Below, one piece after another: positions 42,925-52,114 of a DNA stretch of 64,000 bases. Position numbers and translations under genes: made by a program. The first letter of the stretch is position 1. Each line of letters begins with the position of its first letter. The stretch comes from Chinchilla lanigera. Lineage: Eukaryota; Chordata; Mammalia; Rodentia; Chinchillidae. Under the pieces are notes generated by a model, which saw nothing but the letters and a program-made list of their open reading frames with translations, was not told the origin of the DNA and made no database searches. The DNA is taken from positions 13,768,059 to 13,832,058 of the forward strand of contig NW_004955433.1 of the NCBI RefSeq assembly GCF_000276665.1, given 5' to 3'.

Positions 42925-43350
42925 CAAAGTGTCTTAGTTCAGCCTACTATAACAAATTACCATAGGCTGAGTGACTTATAAAATAGAAATTTATATTCTC
43001 ACAGTTCTGGAAGCTGGAAATTCAAGACCAAAGCATCAAGAGATACCTTAGTTAGGGCCTACTCACTAATTCACAGACAACAGACTTAACATGATATCCT
43101 CACATGGTGGACAAGACAAGGAGGGGAATTATCTTCCATCTCTTCTTATAAGTGTACTAATCTCATTATAAGGACTCCATCTTCATGACCTGAGCTAAAC
43201 TGAATTACCCACCAACAGGTTCCATCACCAAATACTATAACACTGGAGAGTATCGCTTCTCAGCCTCTTGGCTAAGATCAAGTGTATAATACTGTAGATT
43301 AGGGCTTCAATGTATGAATTTGGGAAAAGAGGCACATTCCATCCATAGCA
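42925..43350 (-). mobile_element. MaLR LTR (MLT1/MST-like), antisense, split by a U2 fragment
   Basis: TTAGTTCAGCCTACTATAAC, AAATTTATATTCTCACAGTTC (reverse-complement polyadenylation end), ATGATATCCTCACATGGTGG, CTCATTATAAGGACTCC and CACCAACAGGTTCCATCACC. It resumes after the insert with GATTAGGGCTTCAATGTATG and AGGCACATTCCATCCATAGC. Confidence 0.8.
43252..43286 (+). pseudogene. U2 snRNA 5'-end fragment
   Basis: ATCGCTTCTCAGCCTCTTGG then CTAAGATCAAGTGTA matches the first 35 nucleotides of U2 snRNA with two differences (A for G and C for T in the GGCCTTTTGG segment). The branch-point-pairing region, Sm site and 3' stem-loops are absent, so it cannot be functional. It interrupts a MaLR LTR and probably arose by LINE-mediated retroposition. 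Confidence 0.8.
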
Positions 43351-43451
43351 CAGAAAAGAAGCATTTTCTTTCACTGGGAGTGTCCACAATAGAAACCTGC
43401 TTTTCAGAGATGTGTTTAGAAGTTTCAAGCATGAGGTTATGAAATAGTGGA

Positions 43452-43704
43452 TTACCAGGCATGGTGGCACATGCCTGTAATCCCAGCACTTGGGAGGCTG
43501 AGGCAGGAGGATCGTTTCAAGATTGAGACCAGCCTGGGCTACAAAGTGAACTCAAGGCCTGCCTGAACTGCGTAGTGAGACCCTGTCTCAAAAANNNNNN
43601 NNNNNNNNNNNNNNNNNNNNNNNNNNNNNNNNNNNNNNNNNNNNNNNNNNNNNNNNNNNNNNNNNNNNNNNNNNNNNNNNNNNNNNNNNNNNNNAAAAAA
43701 AAAA
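43452..43704 (+). mobile_element. B1 SINE containing the assembly gap
   Basis: CCAGGCATGGTGGCACATGC, TAATCCCAGCACTTGGGAGG, ACCAGCCTGGGCTACAAAG, the duplicated segment AACTCAAGGCCTGCCTGAAC and AGTGAGACCCTGTCTCAAAA. The A-tail is broken by 100 N and resumes as A10. Flanking GAAATAG (43441 and 43705) with similar following bases looks like its target-site duplication. One of the least diverged B1 copies here. Confidence 0.95.
43595..43694. other. Assembly gap (100 N)
   Basis: Exactly 100 N, the conventional filler for a gap of unknown size. Poly-A lies on both sides, so the missing sequence is probably A-tail or simple repeat. Confidence 0.99.
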
Positions 43705-43717
43705 GAAATAGCAGATG

Positions 43718-44429
43718 ATCTTGAAACCCTGGCAAGCCTTGAGATGTCCAGAGTTTATGATTCAGACACACTAGAGGGTCATAGAATACAAAGAAGACAG
43801 TGGTTCAGAATTTTTTGAAGCCTTTGGACTCTCATATTACATTCATCTGCTTCTCCAGTCCTGTGAAAATCTTTGCTAGTTCAAAAAGCTAGAAGATCCC
43901 CTGAAGGCCATTCAGCTCTCCACCCAGTAGGCATAACTAGAGATATAGGGGCTGGAGATTCAAATCCTTATTAAGCCCAGGTGGTGACAACAACTTCTGA
44001 CAAGAAAGAAGTTATTTCCTGATTCACCAAGGCTCAAAGCTTTGATATAAGTCACTCTTCAAACCTGAAGGTTACATTGCAGTTGCAGATAATTTCTTAT
44101 GACATTTTCTCTGTTAGACCACCGTGACCTATTTCTTGTCTGAAGCCATAACAGTCTGTAGTTCTGGCCCTTCTTTCTCATTCTTAACCATCTTAACTGT
44201 AGCATATTCATCTTGGTACTCATATAGGCTCATTTCTGGCATTGTCCTAGGTATAAATATGGAGTCTGCTCTTTAAAATTATTCTACCAAGTAAAGATCT
44301 ATTCATGTAAATAAATAAGGCAAAGCCATAGAAGGGAGCAAACAGAAGCCTGAGCAGCTTCCCCAAATAGCACAGAGTAACCCCAAGAAATCAAACTAGT
44401 TGAACAACAGACAGAGTTAGCTGAAACTC
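43718..44429. other. Unassigned unique sequence
   Basis: No repeat or exon recognised. Confidence 0.35.
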
Positions 44430-44640
44430 ACCATATCTTTTAAAGTCTCATCTTGGAATTTGTGCAACATTATTTCCACCTACATCCCACTGGCCAAAAC
44501 AAGCTATGTGACTGAGCCCAAAATCAATGGGGCAGGGAAGTGTATTGGAACCACGGAGAAGCCACAGCTAGGACAGGGAAGTAAGGAAGACTTGAAGACC
44601 TATAATGGGATCTAACAAGGAGGTGTCCTAATATCCCTGT
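44430..44640 (-). mobile_element. Possible MaLR/ERVL LTR fragment, antisense
   Basis: ACATCCCACTGGCCAAAAC, GTGACTGAGCCCAAAATC and AATGGGGCAGGGAAGTGTA resemble the antisense body of common LTRs. A run of about 22 A at 44667-44689 follows after a gap and may belong to an unrecognised retroelement. Confidence 0.45.
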
Positions 44641-45109
44641 GCTCCACAAATTTTGCTGAACTCTGAAAAAAAAAAAAAAAAAAAAAAGTCATGAGCTCTT
44701 TCCTACCTCACTTAATAGAGCCCAGGATGATAAAGGAAACTTAGTCCAATGATGATGGACAAAGGTTGGCACAGACTTTATTCTGTATACCATTGGTTCC
44801 ATCCTCCCTGGAGATAAGTAGATTTGGGAGAGTTGAGGTTGAATCTTCTAGAACTTAAAAATGAGCAAGATGGGAGGCTCATGTGGATACATTTTCTCCC
44901 ATGGCCATGCTCCTCAAACATTCTGTTCAACTCATTAATTCTGGTTAATATTTTTCCAATTCACTCATATTACATTTTATAATATCTTCACCAACCAGTT
45001 AGTGTATGATAGGATATTTCTGAATAGCTAGGATAATGATAAAATAAACAAAAGAGCATAACGCTTTCGTATGCTTACTTCTTAACTAGAAAATTGTTTA
45101 CTTATATTA

Positions 45110-45290
45110 CCTTCTTTGATACTAGCAACCAGTCTATGGGGTAAGAACAAAGAAAACATAAATCACATAAGTAGTACCTTAATGAAGGCCCAGAAATGGT
45201 GAATGATGTGCCCAAGTTCACCCAGTAGGTATTAAATGTCTGGCACAGATATTAAGATTCTCTAGCCTCTTGCTCAGTACTCTTTCTGTG
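45110..45290 (-). mobile_element. MIR SINE fragment, antisense
   Basis: AAGGCCCAGAAATGGTGAATG, TGTGCCCAAGTTCACCCAG and TAGGTATTAAATGTCTGG, ending CTTGCTCAGTACTCTTTC, follow antisense MIR order. The left part is degraded. Confidence 0.6.
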
Positions 45291-45559
45291 GCCTTAGGAA
45301 GAAGAACAAAGGGAGTACAAGAAGTAGCAAGTTACTGATTCTCTCCTGCCCAGTTCAGAGAACAAATGGGTGTTAAGAGCTGTTAGAAGGAAACTGGCAA
45401 GATGGGAAAGGAAAAATGCTTTCATCCTGTCACAAAAAGTGAGATGCCCCAGCCCCTTCCAACCACCTGTACTCACCCAGCCACTAGGTCCACGTGATGC
45501 CTGCAGGAGCATCCTAGCCTGAACACTTTTCATCTTCCCCTGAGGTTCTCCTCACCATG

Positions 45560-46115
45560 CAACCCCTGGAGAGTTTTCAGCAAACTCTCCATGGGTTCCT
45601 ATATTGCTCAAATGTAATTTAAACCTTTACCATGGCCTACAAGGCCTTCTGCTTTGGTCTTATGCCATCATCTCCTGCCACCTCTCTTTGACTCAGTTCT
45701 CCCCAGATACACCCACTACCCTGTTTCCAAGTGAGCAGGCAAGTGTCCTCTCCCAGTCTCTTTGCACCTTCATCTCCTCTGCCAGAATGCCATCCTCCCA
45801 CATTGACCTGCATTTGGCTTTTTCACTTTATTCTGTTCTCTGCCAATTATACCCTCTTCAGAGTTTTCTATATACCATATCTGTAATTGCACATCTCATT
45901 ACTCTCTATATTTTTACTATACTTTTCTTCATAGCATCTATCACTTTTTGACAATACATTCTACATAAAGGTGTTTGCTAGCCTTTTATCTGTCTCCCTC
46001 TGAAATGGGACTTCAATAAGGACAGAGACTTTATTCACTGCAGTATCTAAGAGCACTGCACAAAGGGTATAAGACAAATGTTTGGTAATATTTGTTGAAT
46101 GAATGAAACTAATGA
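45560..46115 (+). mobile_element. L2 LINE 3' region
   Basis: CATGGCCTACAAGGCCTTC, ATCATCTCCTGCCACCTCTC, TCTGCCAGAATGCCATCCTC, CATAGCATCTATCACTTTTTG, GGACTTCAATAAGGACAGAG, and a terminal ATTTGTTGAATGAATGAAAC. The order is the complete L2 3' UTR series, as in the copy at 20.7 kb. Confidence 0.85.
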
Positions 46116-47409
46116 ATGAGTTGGCTTCAGCTTTTCTTCTTCTAGACACAACCCCTCTTATCACCTATCTGCAGTCAGTGTTGAATTTTGCCAGAACTGT
46201 CTATGAATTCCATGCAGCCATGAAAAAGACCCAACACAATGTCAGCTCCATTTTAGGCCCTTCCAACGACTGTTCTGGCAATGGTATGTGATCAGTGGGC
46301 TGGTCAGAGTTTCTGGAGAGCCACACAAAGGGCCAGTAAGAGGCAGTATCTTGTATCTCTAAAGCAAAGCTCTTGGAACAAAGTAGTGGCAATAGGCATC
46401 TGGACCCAAAGTATGATATAGACTCGACTGATGCTCCCAGATCTCCTTCCTTGAACCCATTTTCCTACTTGGCTTCAGTCCCCCAAGGCTTTTGCTAAGA
46501 GACTATGTTAACTCTGACAGTTTTCCCAAATACAAGGAACACATATCTTCACTTTGTACCATACTCATCCTGCTGAGAGCAGATAAACAACCCATCTGGA
46601 TCACTGCAGGCAATGGGGAGAAGACCATTCCCAGATCTGGTCTTGATTTCCTTTATTTTACAGTCTATTATGCAATTATTCACCAAGAGAAGTTGAACAT
46701 CTACCACAGAATTTTAAAGTAAAAATGAAATACATGTTAAATGGCCTCTATCTATATCCAACTGTCAAGGTATATATTTCATGTTATAAGCAAAGTACTC
46801 TCCATTCTATACCAGTCAGGTGACCTTGCCAGCCATCAAGGCTCTCAATTCTCAAAAGCTTCAATATCTTCTTCTACAAAGGGGAATCCACCTCCACAGG
46901 CTGCTGAGAAGATGCCCAGAGATCTGAATATGAGCTTCTAATCTTTCAATATCTGTAGAATGAGGAAAATGGAAGTTAGCATTTTCTACTGTGTTTACTC
47001 TATCATAAAAATGAAAAAACTAGATCATTACTGAGGCTCCTGCCAGTTCTAAGTGCCCACAAAATGCCATCAGATTATTCAGTGAATTTGGTAAGCTTGT
47101 CAAAGACTTTATTTCTTATAGGGTAAGACATATAGTCTACTATAAACATTATGTTCATTAGTAGGTCATATTTACAGCTCACATTACATATATTATATTT
47201 TCTAAGTACATGCATAATAACAGTTCTCTAAATTATATGACAACAAATCCTTCCAATACATCTGATACTTAATTTAATTGGGACATAAATAAAGCATTTA
47301 GTGGGCTCCAGGAATCCAGGGTAGCTGTCTTCTCTGGAACAGGGAATTTCGAAAATAGGGTTGCATCTTAGGCTCAGTGCTAGTGAAACAAATGACAGAA
47401 CTCAGTGCA
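46116..47409. other. Unassigned; one short MIR-like patch
   Basis: 46930-46980 (TCTTTCAATATCTGTAGAATG, then AGGAAAATGG) resembles a plus-strand MIR core. No gene recognised elsewhere. Confidence 0.4.
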
Positions 47410-47720
47410 GAGTGGAAGAAGCACACGATACTCGGTGTCCTTCAGCTTGCAGCTGCATCAATCTAGTCTCTGCCTCTGTACCACCCCATTCTCCGCTTCT
47501 GTCTTCATAGGACCTTCTTCCTTGTGTGTTTCTTCCTGTGTCCAAATTTCTTTTTTTTTTTTAAATGAGGATACCAGTTACAAGAGAAGGATTCATTCTA
47601 ATCCAGTATGATTCCATCCTAACTAAACTAATGACATTTGCAAAGACCTTGTTTCAAAACAAGATCACAGTCTGAGGATCTGGACAGGCACAATGACTTG
47701 GAGAACAGTACTGAACTTGG
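47410..47720 (-). mobile_element. MLT1-type MaLR LTR, antisense
   Basis: TGCATCAATCTAGTCTCTGCC, TTCATAGGACCTTCTTCC, TCTAATCCAGTATGATTCC, CTAATGACATTTGCAAAGACC and AAACAAGATCACAGTCTGAGG match antisense MLT1. Confidence 0.75.
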
Positions 47721-47801
47721 CATATCCTTGTGGGATTCCAGTGGAACGCTCCATGTGGGAGCATGGCTGGATCCCATAGCCTAGGCTCTTCATCTGAGAT
47801 G

Positions 47802-47816
47802 TCCGCCCTCTAGGGG
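47802..47816 (-). promoter_or_regulatory. Candidate CTCF site, reverse orientation
   Basis: On the minus strand CCCCTAGAGGGCGGA matches CCASYAGRKGGCRSY at 13 of 15 positions, keeping the AGRKGGC block. It lies just beyond the MLT1 LTR, in non-repeat DNA. It points toward the forward motif at 30029. Confidence 0.45.
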
Positions 47817-48239
47817 TTCTCAAATGACATCTGTCACTAACATGCTGGCTTCAGAAAGGTGCTGTGCTTCCTTTTAAAATCACACACATACACACACAGA
47901 GGCATGCACACACAGCCCAAGTATTACAGGTAGACAATCTGATGGTTCTTTCAAGTTCAAAGAGGATTCTACCTTGTCTCTGTCCATTTTCACAGGTTAG
48001 GCACCCTCCCCCAACCCAGAGTAACCACAGGGGTGTGAAGATACATGAAGTCATATGACTTCAAGACACAAAGACCACTGAGGCCAGCAACCCTGCTTCT
48101 CACCTCCCTACATGCTCTAGCCAGTCCCTACAAGGGGTCCCTGGTCTCAGTGCAGCTTCATTTTTGTCTGTGTCCATAGACAACACAGTAAAACTCGAAG
48201 GAATTAACTAGACTATATGTGTGTGCCTGGGTATGTGTT

Positions 48240-48241
<2 letters not shown>

Positions 48242-48282
<41 letters not shown>
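48242..48282 (+). repeat. (GT)n microsatellite
   Basis: About 20 GT units in near-perfect tandem, preceded by TG-rich sequence from about 48218. A short (CTCC)n run follows at 48371-48393. Confidence 0.97.
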
Positions 48283-48284
<2 letters not shown>

Positions 48285-48779
48285 CACTACTGCCAGTACT
48301 GCTTAGGTCTACAATAATGAAGGGGAAAGGAGAGACACTGGGTAGAATCAGAGCACAAGAGGAGCTGGGTCTCCCTCTCTCCCTCCCTCCCTCTGGTAGC
48401 CAGTGGAATGCTTCTCTGCTGGTTCCATGTGATTAATCTGAATTGCCTCTTCACTGAGGGATGAACAGACCTTAAAAAGCCAGCTAATGTAAGATAATGG
48501 TTCTGAAAAATGCAGCCTCTGAAAGGGACCATGAAAGAAAGTGGGGTTAATGATTAAGAGTTATGCTGCTGAAAATCTAGGAGCCCAACACATTGCAACT
48601 AAGAAAACCTCCCAGGCACCGACTGCGGCCTGGTCTCCGTACCTCTCAACAACCCTGGAAGACAAACCAGCAGGAATCAGTCTCCTCAACTCACAGATGG
48701 AGACACAGCTCTTTGGAGATCCTAATGTGAGCTAACAAGAAATGGCTCCTTCAGTGGCATCCAAAGAGCTTCATTGGTT
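48283..48779. other. Unassigned unique sequence
   Basis: No repeat beyond the CTCC run and no exon recognised. Confidence 0.35.
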
Positions 48780-48885
48780 TACAGAAAAGGAAAATGAGAT
48801 CCAGAAAAGGTGATGCATTGGAACAAGGTAACACAGCTGGCAAGGAGCCCAGTCAGAATTCAAATCCAAGTTTGTCTGGTTGAGT
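48780..48885 (-). mobile_element. MIR SINE, antisense
   Basis: ACAGAAAAGGAAAATGAGATC, GGAACAAGGTAACACAGCTGG and GTCAGAATTCAAATCCAAG, ending GTTTGTCTGG, are a clear antisense MIR core. Confidence 0.8.
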
Positions 48886-49959
48886 CTGGGGTCCTTGCCC
48901 CAGTGCCATATGAAGATGTGTCTTTGTGAATTTTCCAGGTTCCCTTGGCTAGGGGCTGTTGGATTCTTAAGCCAGGGTCTTCTTGCTTCTAGGTCACATC
49001 CTTCTGGGCCTAGCATGGAGTTTTCACCCAATCAGCAGTCCAGTCTGCTCCTGCTTCACCCTTGTAGATGGTCACTGCGCGCACTGCATCCACAAAGGAA
49101 GGATGGGAGGCCCCCTGACTAAGCACTCACTAGAAGGCCAAGTCTTGGCTTTTACTACATGACCAGGCTGAGTGCTAAATAGGGCCAGACCATTTGTTAT
49201 TTTACATCAGCACTGAACACTGAATAGCAAGAAAAAGTGGGACATTTTAGGACTGGCTTCCATCCATGCCAACAAAGTGCCATTATTTTAACTTCATTTG
49301 TGTGGTACAAATGAGAAGGAGATAAATGTCGTGTTCCAGCCAGAGTCTATTAGTGGCTATCAACTGCGACACAGGGAGACTGTACAATCTGGCCGTGTTT
49401 AGGGAGAAGAGCTACATCCAAGACATCAGCTCTTACATTCCTTCTGCTGGCATTTCTGAATTGTGCAGTGTGGAACAGTATGAAAATGCATACACTGAAC
49501 TAAACCACTACAGCCAGTTATTATAAAGGGTTGTTTTTTTTTTAATTAAATACTAATTCTACCTGGAAAACCTTAGATTTGTCCATCAACCTTTTGCCTA
49601 TGAAACTGAGATCATTTCTAATCCACCTACTGTGCCATTTTGTATGAGAATTAAATAAGAAAATGAATGAGAGACTGCAATCATTCTGCAAGTGTTATTA
49701 ATTATGAATAATGTACCATATACACACAAGATTATGCATCTAAAGAATTTATATACATGTTGTATGTAATTCAAACTACAATATATTGAGCTTTCTCTAT
49801 TCCTGATGCCGCTTGTCTGTATAACAATCCTATAAGATATGATAGAAGAGGGCATGTCATATAGAAAAGTACTTCATGAATTTTCCCATCAAGTAAACTC
49901 ACTCATGTCAGCAGCAACCCAGATGAATAATTAGGTTATCAGCCCATGAGAAGCCCCCT
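48886..49959. other. Unassigned unique sequence
   Basis: A short plus-strand frame (49326-49526, 66 aa) has no family resemblance. A possible MIR tail lies near 49630-49670 (GAGAATTAAATAAGAAAATG). Nothing else recognised. Confidence 0.35.
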
Positions 49960-50580
49960 TAAACTCCATCCCATTCACTAGTACCCTTCTTCCCTAAAAA
50001 TAACCATGATCTTGACTTCTAATGTTAGAGAAAAAATTTCAGCATGTTTGAACTTTGATAAATAGGACCATATAGTATATATTACTTTGTGTCTGCCTTC
50101 TTTCAACATTTTTCCAGTGGAATTCATCCACACTGTTCTCAGTTGTTGAATATATAATAGAGAAGAAATGCCAGGTCAGAAAGCAGCTGTATACAGTATA
50201 AGCAAATGAATTTCCAAAGTGGTTGTTTTATTTATAATCAATCCAAATGTATGCAAGAGTTACAGTGGCTTTGTATCTTCACCAGTACTTGATGTTTTAA
50301 GTCCTTTATTTTATTTTAGCCATATTGATGGATTAAATAGTCTCTAATAACTTGAATTGCTCTTTCCTGTAACTGATGAAGCTGGGTAATTTGTCCTATG
50401 CTTATAGGCCATTTAGATATTCTCTTTTGTATTGTACCTGTTCAAGTCTTTTGCACCTTTTTTACATTGTGTGTTTGTCTATTTTTTAATTGGTAGGAGT
50501 TTTATATATATTCTAGATATTATGTTATAAATTCTTCCCCTGGTGTCTTGCCTTTCCATTCTTGATCCATTGCCTTTTTA
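49960..50580 (-). mobile_element. Old L1 (L1M type) 3' UTR, antisense
   Basis: ATAGGACCATATAGTATATATT, TGTCTGCCTTCTTTCAACA, CCAGTGGAATTCATCCACAC, TGATGGATTAAATAGTCTC, TTCAAGTCTTTTGCACC and GGAGTTTTATATATATTCTAG, then GATATTATG, are the reverse complement of L1M 3' sequence. Confidence 0.75.
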
Positions 50581-50859
50581 AGACAAAAAAATCTAAGGCC
50601 CTCAAAGGGAAAGATAGCTGATCAAAATCTCCCCAAAAGTTAGTGATATTACATAGGAAAAAGTTGACATTACTTGGATCCCAGCTCTATGTAACAAGAA
50701 ATGATTTTCAGGTAAAATGGAGAATTTACAATCCATTTTTTTAGAAAGCACTAAAAACTGCAGTGAAATGTGTCATACAAAGTGATATGCACCTACAAAG
50801 ACGTGAGCCAACTTTTGGGACAATTGCCTAAATCATTGAAGTCAAAAGCTACTGCTGAT

Positions 50860-51248
50860 TGCTTCAATCATCTCTTTTTCTAATACTTTAATTCATTTTT
50901 TCCAACTTTCTATTTTGAAATATGTCAAGCCTACATAAAAATGAAAGAATAGCAGTGTGAACACATGTATGTCTTTTACCTATTAAAGATTCACAGATTG
51001 TTAACATTTTTGCCACTTTTCTTTGTATGTGTGTGTTAAAATAAGTGGCAGACATCATAACATTTTATTTCCTAATACTTAAGTGTATTTTTACTAAAAA
51101 TAAGGCCATTTTTCTATACACTAGTAATATTATCTCACCTAAGGTGTGTAACTGATAACATTGTATAGCATTTAGTACATATTCAAGTTTCCTCCATTTT
51201 TCCAACTGTAGGTTTATAGGCTGTTCCTGTTTTCTATCTTTTTCTTTT

Positions 51249-51280
<32 letters not shown>

Positions 51281-51400
51281 TATTTCTTTCTTTCTTTCTT
51301 TCTTCCTTTCTTTCTTTTAATCTAGAATATACTCAAGGATCATGTATTGAATTTAGTTGCCACATCTGTTTCATTTTTGTCTCTTTTAATCTACAATAGT
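50860..51400. mobile_element. Old L1-associated 3'-UTR-type repeat
   Basis: AAAAATGAAAGAATAGCAGTG, GATTCACAGATTGTTAACA, AAGTGGCAGACATCATAAC and ACTCAAGGATCATGTATTG, followed by AATTTAGTTGCC, follow a common mammalian L1M-associated sequence. It is interrupted by a TTTC microsatellite. Orientation and family uncertain. Confidence 0.5.
51240..51317 (+). repeat. (TTTC)n microsatellite
   Basis: About 19 tetranucleotide units with a few interruptions (TTTA, TTCC). It forms a homopyrimidine tract. Confidence 0.97.
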
Positions 51401-51479
51401 AACTTGCCTTGTAATGGAGGAGGGGCTTACAAGTGACATTGACTTCAAACTCCTTACATGTGGAACTGAGAACCAGAGG

Positions 51480-51995
51480 TCTTTCAGATTTAATGAAATT
51501 TATATTATCAATCTTGTCTTGTATGGTTTGTAGGTTTTGAGTCGGAATTTAAAAGGTTCTTTCTCTGCAATATTATAAAGGAATTCTTCCATGTCTTCTT
51601 TATATGCTCTTATGGTTTCACATTTAGCATTTAAACAGTTGATATCTTTGAAATTTTTCTAAACAGCTCCACAATTATTTCATTAACATTTACTAAACTG
51701 TCCTATAATTTGGAATATCTTTTTTATCATATTCTAAAATGCAAAAAAATTATATCATGTGAAGGGAAAACAGAGTAAATTATCATAATATTTTATCTAT
51801 TTTCTATTTTGCTTCCTGAGAATCTATATATTCACTACAACTACTGTATTTTACCTATTGAGTCTTTATGTTTTCATATCTGATAGAACTAATCATTACT
51901 TAATCTTTGTATTTTTCTTACTATTCTAATATTTTTCAAGTGATCTTTGGAATTAGCTCACCTAATTAAAAACAAAGCCCTACACATTATGCTAT
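51480..51995 (-). mobile_element. Old L1 ORF2-type sequence, antisense
   Basis: CTGTATTTTACCTATTGAGTC, ATGTTTTCATATCTGATAG and AGTGATCTTTGGAATTAGC parallel the antisense L1M ORF2 end. 51600-51720 fits poorly aligned L1 sequence. Confidence 0.6.
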
Positions 51996-52114
51996 GATAA
52001 ATTTAAATGAAAAGTTAAGGAGAATTGACAGGTTATTATGCTATATTTCCTTGTCAAAGAACATAGTAGGTTGTTCCATTTGATCAAGTGTTTCTTTTGC
52101 TTACATCAGGATTT

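Noticed and set aside
43517..43771. 84-aa frame crossing the assembly gap
   Set aside because: It consists of antisense B1 sequence and unknown residues.
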